From Silurus meridionalis (taxonomy: Eukaryota; Chordata; Actinopteri; Siluriformes; Siluridae), in NCBI RefSeq assembly GCF_014805685.1, contig NC_060899.1, positions 7,477,290 through 7,541,289 of the forward strand: a DNA stretch of 64,000 nucleotides, written 5' to 3'. The number at the start of each line of letters is the position of its first letter. The stretch's first letter is position 1. The position numbers and the translations under genes are program-made. Below, piece after piece: positions 13,730 through 26,837 of the stretch. Under the pieces are notes generated by a model that saw nothing but the letters and a program-made list of their open reading frames with translations, did not search any database and had not been told where the DNA came from.

Positions 13730-15873
13730 TGAAGACTCTTGTGGGCTCAATTCTTTTCTGTCTGTCCTGCTATTTTTCACCACTTCTAAAGACTGAGACC
13801 CTCCTAATGATTTATTATCAGAAGATTGTGTACATTTCTTCCACAACTCTGCCTAAAGCCTTAAACTCTTACTCTGAGCAGGTTAAAGACCTAATAAGAA
13901 GTCACTACAAAGCATAAGCATATATTTATAACAATATAAAAGAAGATACACAAAGCAAACAATAATTAGGGGGTTTGTGCAACTCCACTGGACATGTGCT
14001 CATCATGTACAAAGTATTAATCAGCCAACAACAACAAAAAAAAAAACATTAATTTACAGTGTATAGTGTGAAGATTATCGCTTTAATTCAAAGAGAATTT
14101 CAGCAGGTAAAAAACACTAAGAACTTTTTTCCACTCTTTAATGGTTAAAATCAGTGCATTAATGTTAAATATTTATTTTGGTTTTACAGTCTAAAAAAAA
14201 AGGAAGACAAAGCTGGGTTCTGGTTCAGATTTGGATTTATATTACTGGATGAATTACACGAGATAAAGGATGTGCATTTTCATTAGTGCTTTTTTTTTCT
14301 TAAAAAAACAAAAAAACTAAAACAAAAAGTCTTTATTTCCTATTTGGTTTGGCGAAACGGCTTTCCTGTTAATCGTGTTTGGAATCAACAAAACAACACA
14401 ATGTTGGGAAGAAGCTAAACACTGCCACAAGTGAAGATGCATCAAGACGTTCATTCAGAAGACATCACGTGAACAAGACAACATGAAATAGCCTCTTAAA
14501 ATCCTTAATGCAAAAATATAAATGTACACAACATTAAATAATGCTAAAAATTGAAAGATTAACATTACATTCTATGCCAAAGAAACACAAAAAGGGATCT
14601 ATAGCTGCTTGAATATAAAACAGACAGGTTCAGTACGATAGATTAGCGTTTTTAAATGTCGCTATATGATTATTCATCTTTTTTTTGTTGCCATTTTAGT
14701 TCAACAGTATAGAAGAAAATGATGTACTGACATTTCTACATATATAAGTACACACTTTATAAATGGGTTTTAAAACCCTACAGTAGCAGCAAGCAGTGGT
14801 GTCACCCTTATTGATAAGGCAGAGGGTGGGGTAAGGAGCATATTGCAGTGGTATTTGTGGTGGGTTTTTTTTTTTTCCCTCTATTCTCCCAGCATCACAT
14901 AATACTGAGATGCGGATGCTGAGAACGCAGAGAATGCGTTTTAAATGATCTATAAACAGGGGTTTTTGCAAGGCAAAATGAAGTCACGTACCATCAGATG
15001 CCCTGGAGTGGAAAGCACAGTGATATTTCAAAACAACCGTGGCGGTACAAACTTGCACTCCATTGTTGCTTCACTGAACTGGTGCTTGACTTTAGATTTA
15101 AACTGTGTAAGTGAAAATCAAAAGTCTCTTCTTTTGTTGTTTATGTAAAAAGAGAAGGTAAGGCACCTTGGAACCCTGATTATTCACTGTGTGTTGGCCT
15201 GCTGTGTTCCCCACTCCAATCCTTCCAACTTGGGTGACCCGAATAGAACAGCATTACAGCTCTAATGAACATCAGTCCAATCCAGACCCACTCCCTGACC
15301 CTTCCCCTCTCCTCGCATACTTGGTTCCCATTAAAGGAATGAGAGGAAGGATGCAGGTGCTGCTAGCAACTGGACCTGGGATGTAGTGTGCTCTTTTTCT
15401 CTCTTTTACACAGTAGATAACACTACAGCACATATTTGCTCACTCCCACCCACTGAAATCCTCAAGTGACCTTTCCAATTTGTTAAACCTACAAAAAAAG
15501 AAAAAGAAAAAAAAGAAAAAAGAAAACCTACCTACCTAAATACAACATATGTACATACTATGGAGTTCTTGCCAACTGTGGTCCAACTTGTGCCAATGCG
15601 CGATAAGAACAGAAAGAGGATGTAGGATTTTACTCTTTTTTTTTTTTCACATCTTAAATAAAACAGCAACACAATTCTAAACACCAATGTAACAAAAAAA
15701 TTATAATTCCATTTGTGATTGCACTTTTAATTGTTTTAAACCAGCAAGCAGCATTTAGAAAAATGTTATTTCTTGCTTTTTTTTTTTTTTTTTGGTGATG
15801 AGAAGTCATATCATGATCAGCCTTCTCATTTAATGTATACATTTTAAAAGTATACATTTCGTAACCTGGACAT
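13730..15873 (-). other. Region downstream of kif3b, possible long 3' UTR
   Basis: No coding exon is seen. The region is AT-rich with A/T homopolymers (for example about 15777-15795) and could hold an extended kif3b 3' UTR. On the - strand, possible AATAAA sites occur at 15874-15879 (close to the stop codon) and near 14330. Which one is used cannot be told from the sequence. Confidence 0.35.
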
Positions 15874-15979
15874 TTTATTAAAAGCAACCTTCAGATTGTT
15901 GTTACAGAGCAGGGTCAAATAGCGCAAGGCGTGTCTACAGGGCTAAAGAATCTGGTGAAGGAGTAAGGATTTAGAAGTG

Positions 15980-18900
15980 TTATTTGGGCACAAGGCCACG
16001 AGACTGTGGGTAAAGTGGAGATCCTGAGCTGGATGGGCTTTGAGCTGACGTAGGGGTGCTCGCCTTCTTGCCTGTTTTGGGACGGCTGGAAAAGAAGGGA
16101 TCGGGGCAGGAGAGAAATAAAAAAGAGAAAGGATTAAAATACATTATGTAAAATAAAAAGTAACTACACACAGGAACACATGTACATCTACTTATTAATG
16201 AAGATACCCAACCAGCCAATCATGTGGCAGCAGTGCAGTGCATCAAATCATGCAGATACACGTCGAGAGCTTCAGTGAACGCTCACATCAAACATGGGGA
16301 AAGGATATCTCTGAATTGAACTGTGCCATTGTAGTTGGCATCAGACTGGCTGGTTTAAGTACATTCTCCACACGATTGCTGATTAGATAATTGCATGATG
16401 ATAGCTAATTGCATGCATATAGGTATTCCTGTTAATGTTTTGGGTGAGTGTATACACACACACAGTGTATCCACATGAATAAATAATGATGCAGTCTACA
16501 TTAAGTCTGTGCCATTGTTTACACTGTTTGCATTCTTTGCTAGAGCTTTTATCTTTATCATGGATTCTGGTCTTAAAATCTCCAATATTCCATTGTTTGA
16601 AAATTCAATTCAGCTTTTTATAAATCTGATCGGTGCACCTAAGATAATTCTAATTAGTGCTCTGAATAAATGCTTTTGTATGAACATGCTTCTCCACTGT
16701 TTATTATGAAATGGTTGTTGCTCTTTACATCACGTGTCATCATCCAACAGCGCATTTGTTTCCTCTGAAAGCCAAGACGCACTGTTATTGTGCATTATAG
16801 AATTTGAATTGGGAAATTAAGAGATATCTAGATATGGCACTTTCAGATTTTAGATCATAAATCTGAGGGACAACCTAACAACCAGTGAGAGTTAAAGCAA
16901 AAACGAGTGCGGCTGCCCTCTAGTGGCAGTGAGTAGCAGTTCCACCTGCTTGAACTAAATCATCACACTGAGAATCGATGCACTGCTTCAGACAGGACTA
17001 CAAAGTAGCAGCTACACTGCATGAACGTCGCAATTTCAGATAAACTTAAACAATGAAGAGACAGTTAAGGGTTCTCACCTTGGTTTTGGTTTCTTGTTAA
17101 ATCCAGCATGGGCCAAGGCTGAAGCATCTACTTGGATGTCATCCTCCTCCCTCAGTGCGTCTTCTAAAGCTGCAGCCACTTTTGGTGCGATCATGGGTTC
17201 CTCGTACTCTTTAGTGGTGCGTGTAAAGTAGTCAAGCCTCAGCATCAGGATATTATCGGCCTGTGATATAAAGTGGCGCAATAAGTTGGAAGTTACAGAG
17301 CCGTTTATTTATTTATTTGTTTGCTTTAACAAAGCGAGGCCTCCATCAACTAAAGTTAATTTCTTCCTGTTATTACTGTTATTATGCTAACACTATTAAT
17401 GTGTTCTATCCTGGTGTAGACTCACCCTGTATCTGGGATCTGTGTGCATCATGGCCATGGCATGTTGACTCAGCGGCCTCCTGTATCCCACCGCAGACAC
17501 TGGCCTTGTCATCATCTGCTGAGCACTGAACAATAGAGAGCAGGGTGAGAGGGGGGGGGCTTGTTTGTGCAATTAATGTGCTTTTTAAATAGAATTACAC
17601 TGACAACTGCTAATATTCGTAATGTTATTATATATAGATTTGTTATTTTCAAACTCCTATACACCAATCAGATAGAACATTATGACCACTGACAGATGAA
17701 GTAGATAACACTGATCATCTCCATCATGGCACTACTGGGCATATATTAGGCAGCAAGTGAACATTTTGTCCTCAAAGCTGATGTGTTAGAAGGAGAAATA
17801 TGCAAGCGTAAGGATTTGAGTGAGTTTGACAAGGGCTAAATTGTGATGGCTATACGACAGGGTCACGGCACCTCCAATAACTGCAGCTCTTGGGGGCTGT
17901 TCCCGGTCTGCAGCAGTTAGTATCAATCAAAAGTGGTCCAAAGAAGAAAGAGTGGTGAAGCAGCGACAGGGTCAGGGCGGCCAAGGCATACTGATGCATG
18001 TGGGGAGCGAAGGAGGTCCCGATCCAACAGACGAGCTGCTGTAGCTCAAATTGCTGAAGAAGTTACTGCTGGTTCTGTTAGAAAGTGCGTATGGGGCTGC
18101 GTAGCCACAGACCAGCCAGGATGCACCATGCCACAAAGCCAAAATGGTTCAGGAATGGATTGAGGAACACAACAAGGAGTTTGAGGTGCTGATTGGCCTC
18201 CAAATTCCCCAGATCTCAATCCAAACGAGCATCTGTGGGAAGTGCTGGACAAAAGTCTGATCCATGGAGGCCCCACCTCGCTACTTACAGGACTTGTAAA
18301 GGATCTGCTGCTAACATCTTGGTGACAGATACCACAGCACACCTTCAGGGGTATGGTAGAGTCCAAAGATGGGACCAACACAATATTAGGCAGGTGGTCA
18401 TAATGTTATGCCTGATGGGTGTAAACACACAAGTAAAGCTGAAATTTAATTTAAATTGAGAGTACAAGCAACACTCTTGTAGATAAACGTGCACAGTACA
18501 TTGCAATCATCTAAAGAATTGTCCTACAACAGCTGTGCTCGTTTGCACATACACATAATTACATACTCTTGAACACGTGTAATGGGTTTCATTTTCCAGG
18601 TGTCATCCTCCTCATCAAAGGTGGCCCTCAAAACGATCTTATTCTTCTCCTCCAAAGGAATGAAGTTCTCGATGATCAAATGTCTGGTATAAACAAACCA
18701 AAGGCAAACATTTCAACTTAAGCTTTCAGCAAGAGGAACAAGCAAATCTTACGGTTAATGAACAGAAATCTTCAGGCCAGATTTAAAATAATGACAAAAT
18801 AACAACCCACAATAACAACAAAGCAGCACTGAGTTTTTAATAATAAAAAGAAAGACCTCATAATTCCAAACAATCACCTTCACAGCATTGTCTAAGTCAT

Positions 18901-21900
18901 GGGTCCCCAACCACTAAGCTGGGAACCAGTAAAAGACCATGTATTATTTGGCACCAGGCCACACTGAAAAAAATAAACACTTATTTTTATTTTATTTCCA
19001 ACTTAGTGGTCTGCAGGGTGTTAAAATTATTCTATGCGTCGATAAATTCAGCGCCCTCTAATTCTGCATTATGGTGAGTCGAGTTTTCATTTTAATATGA
19101 TATGCATGTTATTGTTTTTAGTTATGCCATTGACAGGGTCCATGGAAAAATTGTTAGTGTATGAAACTGGTCCATGATGCAAAAAAAAAAAAAAACAATG
19201 CAAGCCAACGCTTGTAAATGCACAGATTCACTTAAAAAAAAAAAAAAAACTTTTGGGGGAATCTAAAAAGAGAAAAATGCTAGGTGTTGCAAATATTGGA
19301 ACTGTGACACAAAATCTGTACACAATAGACAAACCATTAAACAGCGAAACAAATGAAACTGTTTACATCAGTATAGAAAAATAGAAAAGAGATGTGAAAG
19401 CTTTCCTACTTCAGCTTGAGTTCTCTGGTCAATTCGTTTTGTGTCTGTTCCAGTTCTTGTCTCTCTTTAATATGTTCCTCCTGGACATCATGGATCTCTG
19501 CCTTCACTGCTTGTAGCTTGGCAAAGAGCTGGTTGAGGAAATGTACATCAATACAAGAATATATGCATTCTTACAGAGAATAATCGGTTGTTCTGGTATG
19601 GTCATGAATGGACATGAAAGAGGAAGCGGGAGTTTCTAAGGACAAATGGCCTGAAAAATTAGAATACTTTCGGTTTAACCTAAAAACATGCACTCGCGTA
19701 ATTAATACTGTCTAATCTGATGCTCAATAACAGTTCAACCTGCAGCAACTAATCAAGCGGATGCAATCTCGAACAAATTCGTGCTAATAATAATATTCAT
19801 ACTTGCAGAATTAAATTGCCATCATCAACATTTTGTGAAGGCTTTTATGGCAAATGCAGCACCAATCCAATATGCACTAAGCTCGATACAATGTGCATCA
19901 TGTTGTCTAGGTGCTCGGTTCTAAGTGTAATTGCTGTCTGTTGCTATATACATTATTTTCCTGGCACCATGCAATCCCCATTCATCTCTGGAAAGGGGGA
20001 AACTATATATTATTTGCAGGATGGATCATTCTCAGCACAGCTGTGATTCTAATGCTTTACTGTTACGGCAGTTTGTCTGGCACCGGGTCAACTGTGTTTC
20101 AGCAAACTGCTGTGCCTAATACACTTTTACCAGTACCAGAAGAACTATAGTGTCAGTTTCATAGCAAACACATGTGCCCCTTCCAGCGAATGTAACTGAA
20201 TAGGGAACCTGATCATGTTGTACATATTAATTCACATGTGGAGCTGCCAATCCATATTGAACTGTTTTTACCCAAGATACCAGTGTTAAGCATTAAATTT
20301 ATTAGTGATTAGTCACATGCCTCAGTAGGACCGAGTGAGATGGTTTGGACATGTGCAGGGTAGAGACATGGGGTATATCAGTAGAAGAATGCTGAGGATG
20401 GAGACGCTAGGAAGGAGGAAAAGAGGAAGGGCAAGAAGAAGGTTTATGGATGTGGTGAGGAAAGACATGCAGGTAGTTGGTTTGAAAGAGGCATATGTAG
20501 AGGACAGAGTAGTATGGAGACGGATGATCCGCTGTGGTGACCCCTAATTGGAGCAGCTGAAAGAAGTCGTTGTCACATGCCACAGTAGTGGTTAATGACT
20601 CATAAAATTAAACACAAAGAATAGGCAGCATTTCTTTCTTTGCCTAGCCTACTAGGTTTTCATGTTATAATTTCGTTGTGGCAGATGTATACTGTGTTTG
20701 ACTACCAAAAAATAAAAAAAAATTAAAAAAAAGCTTTAGTTGTCCATTTTATTTCCGTACGTGTTATTGTGGCGAGATGTGAATTGTTTGCCCAGCAGGG
20801 GGCTCACACCTCTCCCATCTCCCACTGCACTGTTAAACAGCAGCTGCGTAGCAGAAAATGTTTAAGTTGATTTGAAGACCAATGGACTGAAAACAATTAC
20901 ATGTTGCTGTACCTTTTTCAGTTTCTTGGTCTTAATATCAACTTCCTGTTGCAATGAGCTGTATGTTTCCTTCAGCTCCAGAGTTTCTTCATCACGACAC
21001 TCCACCTCTTGCTGCATCTCCCTTTCACGCCTTTTCTACTCACACACACACACAGGAGCAAACACAAAAACAAATAAATAAAAGAATGGGTGGAAAAAAA
21101 AAAATCCAATATGTTGTAATGATACATATATTATAATTAATAATGATGTTTATTCAAAATCATGATGCATTGTCACATGGTAATTGTTTCTGGTAGCTTT
21201 ACCTGTTCAGCAATTTCCTGCCTTTTCTGCGCCAGAATTCTCTGTTGCTCATTAGTGTGGTCAACAATGTTCTTCCCTCCAACCAACAGCTTGCTCTCCA
21301 TAGCCTTAGGGTTAAAGCAAAAGAGTTTTGAAAAATATTACAGCCTAAATAATAATCGTGGTTTCTGCCAAATCAACGCTGAGAAGTAAGATTATGGACA
21401 TGGCTGGCATTTATCAAGTTACCTTGACTTTAGCTGCCAGCATCTCTGATGCCTCCTTTTCCCGATGTAGATCATCCATCTTTTTCTCTTTCTCCATGAG
21501 CAGTCTCTGCTTCTCCTCTGCCACCAGGCTGTGGTCCTCCAGAATGGCATTCTTCTCCTTCTCTAGCTTCTCCTGCTGCTCCCGCCAATAATCAGCTATG
21601 TTCTTATCCCCATCTACCTGTACCTCATAATCATCGTCTTCCTCGTCATCTTCCACATCATCATCCAGTTCATCTCCACCCTCCCCAACCCGCCTCTTCC
21701 GCCTTTTCTTCTTCTTCTCCCCAGATCTTTTCTCCAACTGCTGCTTCAGACGAGCGATTTCCTCCTGAAACTCCCGTAGAAGGGCATCTTTGGGGTCTTC
21801 ATTGATGCGAGGTTTGTTCTTGATGTTTTTGGCACGGTTTGAGTAGCGCAGTGTTGTAAGGGTCTCCTCTACATTGTAGGAAGCTGGACCAATGTTGGCC

Positions 21901-22844
21901 ACCATGACAGTTCGCGCATTACCTCCCAGTGAGTCCTGAAGCAGACGTGTGAGCTTGGAATCTCGGTATGGAATGTGAGTGCTTTTGCCATCCACTAAAG
22001 CAGAAATCACGTTACCTAAAGCGGACAGGGAGAGGTTGATTTTGGTGGCCTCTTTCAGTCGTTCTCCTTGCGCACCTGTTTTTGTCTGCCTTTCACTTCC
22101 TGCCAGGTCAACCAAATTAAGTTTTCCAACACGGATGTGGTTTTCTTCATCTGGACCCAACTCACTGCACTCGATAGTGATAACAAATATGGCATGGGAA
22201 CGGGAACTATGCTCATTCATGTTAGTTGAGCCAACCGAACGGTTCTGGTTTCCAACATTCATAACATGCTCAATCTCCCAGACACTCTTGGTGACAAATG
22301 AAGAAAGGTCTTTGACATAAACACCTGTATCAGGTCTCTCCTTCAGCTCCAAGCGACGAGACTGGTCCTTGGCTAACAGATCCCTGATCTCCTCCTGGTA
22401 GATCTCCAGGTAGGATGCCCTGACCAGATACTGCTGGTTCTGTGATCTGGATATGTGTGTGAAAATGTGCTCAAAAGAGTTGGGAATGACTCCTCTTTTT
22501 TCTGGATCATTGCGCACCCCTTCCATTGTGAACGTTTTTCCTGTACCTGTCTGTCCATAAGCAAAGATAGTACCATTAAAGCCCAGCAATACTGAATCCA
22601 CCAATGGCCTGAACGTCTCATCATAGAGGTCAACCTGCTTCGAGTTCCAGTCATACACAGAGTCGAAAGTGAAAACCTTGGGGTGTTCATGGGTGTACCC
22701 GCTTCTCGGATTACGCACTATAATCTGGCCAAGCTTTACATCTATGGAGACCACCCTTTCAAAGTTTGCAGCACGCTCTTTGTCATTCATGGGTCGACAC
22801 CGCACCACAACCTTCACAGACTCTGAGCTCTTGCTTCTGGACAT
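15980..22844 (-). CDS. kif3b: kif3b, kinesin-2 motor subunit (complete coding region, 8 exons)
   Basis: KIF3B pairs with KIF3A and KAP3 as kinesin-2, the plus-end motor for anterograde intraflagellar transport and other cargo. Coding exons, 5' to 3': 21423-22844, 21203-21304, 20913-21035, 19410-19528, 18567-18683, 17426-17525, 17079-17260, 15980-16085. All have GT/AG borders and matching phases, giving about 756 residues (human 747). The start is the ATG at 22842-22844 ([10 protein letters not shown], as in human). The motor has the P-loop GQTGTGKT (97-104), switch I SSRSH (213-217) and switch II DLAGSE (246-251). After the neck comes a basic then acidic stretch (about 374-414), known to guide pairing with KIF3A, then a coiled coil and a tail ending [13 protein letters not shown], close to the human end. 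The motor sits in one large exon, as in human. Confidence 0.97.
16180..16449. mobile_element. Tc1-like non-autonomous element in kif3b intron 8
   Basis: The sequence matches a common fish repeat with AGCCAATCATGTGGCAGCAG, then CATGCAGATACACGTCGAGA, GCTTCAGTGAACG, and at the right GCTGATTAGATAATTGCATG and TGGGTGAGTG. There is no open reading frame. A fragment of the right end of a relative is at 39690-39812. Borders are approximate. Confidence 0.6.
17660..18423. mobile_element. Tc1-like element (764 bp) in kif3b intron 6
   Basis: The terminal inverted repeats are about 30 bases: TACACCAATCAGATAGAACA on the left and, inverted, TACACCCATCAGGCATAACA on the right, both followed by TTATGACCAC. This is one of the most abundant fish DNA repeats of Tc1/mariner type. 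Pieces of a decayed transposase-like reading remain (for example CCCCAGATCTCAATCCAAAC, the DLNPNE region) with frameshifts, so it is inactive. Confidence 0.85.
18899..19195. mobile_element. hAT-like MITE relic in kif3b intron 5
   Basis: It begins with GGGTCCCCAACC and ends with ACTGGTCCATGATGCAAAA plus an A tract, which parallels the ends of the element at 8366-8853. It is heavily decayed and has no coding content. Confidence 0.55.
20326..20562 (+). mobile_element. RTE-like LINE 3' fragment in kif3b intron 4
   Basis: The + strand reads [20 protein letters not shown], then [20 protein letters not shown], then [10 protein letters not shown] and a stop, the C-terminal end of an RTE-type polyprotein. 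It ends near CCCCTAATTGGAGCAGCTG. It lies antisense to kif3b and is 5'-truncated. Confidence 0.7.
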
Positions 22845-22937
22845 GATTGCTCCTACTGCCAACTTGCTACACTCTGTGACATCAAATTGACTGCGTGCAA
22901 TATTAAGTCACAGTGATGGCACGGCCAGCATCAAAAC
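22845..22937 (-). other. kif3b: kif3b 5' UTR part of exon 2
   Basis: The acceptor CTCATTGCAG ends at 22938, so exon 2 begins at 22937 and carries 93 bases of 5' UTR before the ATG at 22844. This leader contains two short upstream reading frames of its own, one of which stops about 10 bases before the main start. Confidence 0.75.
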
Positions 22938-23094
22938 CTGCAATGAGAACAGAATACTAGTGTCAAATAATGTCCCTTCAAACTAGTTCTGCTGTAACCT
23001 GGAAAGCAGCAGACTATACAAACACAACTGTAAGCTGAATTTTAAAGATCGCTGTTGCCAAATACTCAAAAATGAACCATAAATACTGAAAATC

Positions 23095-23165
23095 TGTTCG
23101 GAACCATTTACATTTACTAAATTTGGTAATTTAGACACCCTTATCCAGAGCAACTCTAAAAATAC
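23095..23165 (-). repeat. SINE tail fragment
   Basis: The - strand reads AGAGTTGCTCTGGATAAGGG followed by TGTCTAAATT and AGTAAATGTAAATGG, matching the 3' tail shared with the SINE at 13549-13727. The tRNA-like head is missing. Confidence 0.6.
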
Positions 23166-23439
23166 CATGTTAGAAGGGAATCTATTCCTTTTTCTCTGCC
23201 ATCATTCTGCACTCATGGCCTACTTAGAGAATGACCTGATAGTACAATGCACAGTTCAGCAATATTCAAGAAACATGAACAAAATGACCCTTTTTGATTA
23301 TGAAATGTTTTTTGTAGTGAGATCAACAAATTTTAACCCATAAGACAAATGGAGGTAGTGTTTTTTTTGGGGGGGGTTGCAGTTTTTTGTTTGTTAATCT
23401 TATTTCATATACAATGTTTAATCTGCTGTGGCTAATGTA

Positions 23440-24330
23440 CAAGTTTCGCCTCCCGACGTTCAATAAACCAGTTGTTGTGATATCCCGAGCTCCTTGTCGG
23501 TGTCCTAACTACAGTGGTTAACAAATTCAAGAACCCACCAACTCACATGCGAGGTAAGAACAGTGAAGCTAGCATGTAACACCATGTGCGTTACAAAATG
23601 AATCGTGTTGCACCATAACTTATTGCATACAAAATTATTTCATGTGAAATGTTGTGGTGGAACAGTGTGTGAGAGGGTTTGAATGCTCCATTTGGCCTGT
23701 GTGTGTGGTCACAAGTAAACAAGAAGGTGTGTGCAATTCAGTGCTGGCTGTGTTTTTGTGTCATTCATATGAAATTCTAATTGTCACGTGTTGTTGGTTT
23801 TAGATAACAGTAGATAACCTCGAGCTGCTGGTCAGTATTTAGCCTTCACAGCTGCAATCCAATCCAGAAAGCTCGAAGGACCAATTGTTAGGGATTTCAC
23901 TATCTGGTGTCCGCTGATCAGGAGATTGTACTCGCCCCAGCGTGTCAGTAAAAACACGGTACAGGATTCAGAACACTTCAACTTTACTGAGTTTAGAATT
24001 GATCGTGTGTGATTCTTGCTGTCAGTTGCTAGCTACTGTTCGGTAGGTTGCGTGTGACGAGTGACCAGCGCTGAAGACGACTGCTGCTCAGTGTTCTGGC
24101 CTTTTATACTCTTGATGGAGAACGGTGCACTGTGATGTCAATTATTTGATAAATTGTATGTCTGCCTCTAGTGGTGAAGCGTAAAAATACACTTTCATTT
24201 CATACCTGAAAGAGCATGAACTACATGGTCGTAGTTTTAATTTTGGACATTTTTTATCATAAAATTTATAATTGTGTATATAAGTAGTGCAATGATGTGT
24301 GACAATCAACACGTATAAGCTGTCTCCTGC
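23440..24330 (-). mobile_element. LTR retrotransposon remnant (5' LTR and leader)
   Basis: On the - strand a TATAAAAG box (24101-24108) is followed about 215 bases later by CCCTAACA, the kind of CA end expected of an LTR (23886). Next comes TTGGTCCTTCGAGC, which resembles primer-binding-site or leader sequence seen next to LTRs in fish elements. No gag or pol is visible and the outer borders are uncertain. It could also be an unrelated TATA promoter. Confidence 0.35.
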
Positions 24331-24492
24331 CTTGGACGTCCTCATTAGCTAACCAGAAACTCCCTAGGACCAAAGTTGTCACTTCCTCACAAAAACGAAT
24401 ACCCTTTCAAATATTCCATACAAAGATGATATGGCTTGATTTAGGTTAATTTCATATAAATAATATTTCAAGGAAATCACTAAATACCATTC

Positions 24493-25284
24493 TAGGGCTA
24501 TAACGATTCCTTCGAGTAATTCGATTACAAAATTTCATTAAGCCAAGGTGCTTCGTTTAGTCCATTTATCTAAACGTGGAGCAATGCGTTTTTCACGGAC
24601 CAATATTACGGTCGCACCGCCCGCTAAACTCTGGAGCGCTCTGGACAGGTAAACACACGCTGCAGAACGAAAAATGGAGAAACGGGGAGAATACAGAGAA
24701 GGGCGAGGAGATTCAGGCCAAAGAATACGGCAGAAAGTTTCCAAAGTTTGGGATAATTTCAAACTAAAACAAAGAAAACACAGTACAGTGCCGTTACTGT
24801 TTTTAAAGTTACGTAAAATTAATTTTTCTATTTTTATTTATATACAGTTCAAAAAGCGATCATAAAGTCCCATCGCAGTGGGCATGTAGAGCAGGTAGTG
24901 GAACGCGTTTTTAAAGCTGGAGAGAAATACACGGATTTGGTGCATGGGAAATTTCAAGCAGCTTTTCCAGAGACAAGACAACGAGAGAGAATAATTATGA
25001 GTTTCATTAAACGAATAGTTTCTTATAACTTACTCGATGCAGAGGGACTTTTTGAACGCAATTGTATTTTGATGTTATATGGCTATTAAATGCACTAAAT
25101 GGGTTTAGTTTTCTAAAAATTCTAATAGAAAAACAAATTATTTGCTCATTTTAAGAGACCACTCTTATTTTCTCTCTTATTTAGTATTGCTCTTTAATAA
25201 AGAAAAAGTACTTTTTATCCGATTAATCGATGAAATAATCGTTAGAATACGCGATCACTAAAATAACCGATAGCAGCAGCCCTA
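24493..25284. mobile_element. hAT-type non-autonomous element (792 bp)
   Basis: The ends TAGGGCTATAACGATT and, inverted, TAGGGCTGCTGCTATCGG are inverted partners. Internal CGATTAATCG sequences near the right end are typical of this fish family. Flanking octamers TACCATTC and GACCATTC match at 7 of 8. It has no intact reading frame. Confidence 0.7.
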
Positions 25285-26750
25285 GACCATTCTATTATTC
25301 ATATTTCATGGCAATTTTATTCTCATTCTTTTGAGAGAAAAAAAAGCTATAATTTATTAGGGTCACCCTTAAAACATCCTTAATACTTAGTGGTTGTTAA
25401 CAATCTTAAATATTCATAACATATTAAAGATTGTGGTCCATCCTGATTCCTGCAGATTCTTTTCAGGTGCATGTTCGTGCTGAAAATTCCACGCTTTTGT
25501 AACTCAGCTGCCTCGAGTTACAACATGGTGTGCATTCTGAGATGCTTTTCTTCTCAACGCAATAATACAGAGAAGTTATTGGAGTTAATGTAGAATTTGT
25601 GCCAGCTCAATCCAATCTGGCCAGTTTCTCTGTAGAACTCTCTAATCAAGAACTGGGCACACTGGATCTTTATCGTATAATTCATAATAAATTTGAGAGA
25701 CAGTTGTGTGTGAAAATCCCTGGAGATCACAAGGAAAAACACAATCTACCCTATATAAAATCAACAATCATGCCATGGTCAGTGGCTGGAAAGATTTTAC
25801 ACCCAAGCTATTAGCTGATGATTGCATGAAGAAGCAGGTGTACAGTCGTCCTAATAAAATGCACAGTGTGTGTATTTGTATTCCTTGTAATTCTTGCTTT
25901 ATTATAGTCCTAAGAGTTGCTAACCGAATGTCACTGTAATTATCCAAACAAAGATATTTTATTATATTTTATTCTGAAATGTTAAGTCATTTCACATGGG
26001 GCCACATCCTTGGTAGTGTTTAGTCAGGGAAAGCTAAGGAAAAGGATTGTACAAGGCTAAAATTAAAAAAAATTTAAAAAAATTTAAAAAAAGCTCCTAA
26101 TGAAAGAAAAAACAAAATTATATTTAAATAATTGTTTATATATTCATTGTAAATAAATCCTACATTGCTCAGGTCGAGCATTTTTACTAGTCTTTTTTTC
26201 AAACTACCCACACGACAAACACCACCAGCTAATGAACATGGAGACATTTACATTTTCTTACAAAGTGCTGGATAAACACTATATCAAATCTATCTAGAAA
26301 AAACATTTTCTCTAGGTAATGATAACGATATTAAACTAAACAGGTTATTTAAACATAAAGGCTGCCATGAGCGTGTTTAGCTAGCTGGAGCAGCCTTTTC
26401 TAGTTGATGGTTCAAGACTCACCGGGGCTGTTGTTATCTTTAAAGCGTTAATAAATCTCGGACGAGCTGTGCACCTCTTGAAATAGCAAAAACAATCACA
26501 TAACGGGTAGGCAAATGTATGTAACTAACATGCTAGCTCGCTATCTGGTTAGCCACTGGAAGATGTATCAGGATCCAGCGTCCGGCAACCTCCCCTTGGA
26601 GCGGCCTAGCAACGGCAAACACTCACTAGTTTACGACCGTGGGACTTAGCCGGGCTAGCCCCATCCGTTAAACACAGCAGCAGCTTATCGTGTAGCTGTC
26701 ACAGTGTTTCGAAAACAAAAATACGCTAATACACAAATAATTAACGTTAC

Positions 26751-26820
26751 CTGCATGCCCAGTCCCTCTCCCCGTCAGCCATTTTTTCATGCTCCCTGTG
26801 TGTGTTTTGCAGCGTTTGTA
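26751..26820 (-). other. kif3b: kif3b non-coding first exon (5' end approximate)
   Basis: The donor CATGCAG/GTAACG at 26751/26750 fits the exon 2 acceptor and gives an intron of about 3.8 kb. The exon contains AAAATGGCTGAC, which resembles a YY1-type initiator-proximal element. It also holds two ATGs that open short upstream frames running into exon 2. The transcription start is not determined; 26820 is a guess. Confidence 0.65.
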
Positions 26821-26837
26821 TTAGAATGTGTATCGCT

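Larger units (their letters stand above)
22938..26750 (-). other. kif3b: kif3b intron 1
   Basis: The 3.8-kb first intron contains a SINE tail fragment (23095-23165), an LTR-like remnant (about 23440-24330) and a hAT-type element (24493-25284). From 25285 to about 26750 no exon or known repeat was recognised; composition becomes GC-richer close to exon 1. Confidence 0.6.

Noticed and set aside
17933..18459. Frames of 76-111 codons inside kif3b intron 6
   Set aside because: They lie within the 764-bp Tc1-like element with matching inverted ends and are decayed transposase sequence or antisense to it.
22844..22862. An earlier kif3b start adding six residues
   Set aside because: The upstream codon is TTG, not ATG; the ATG at 22844 gives the family's normal N-terminus.
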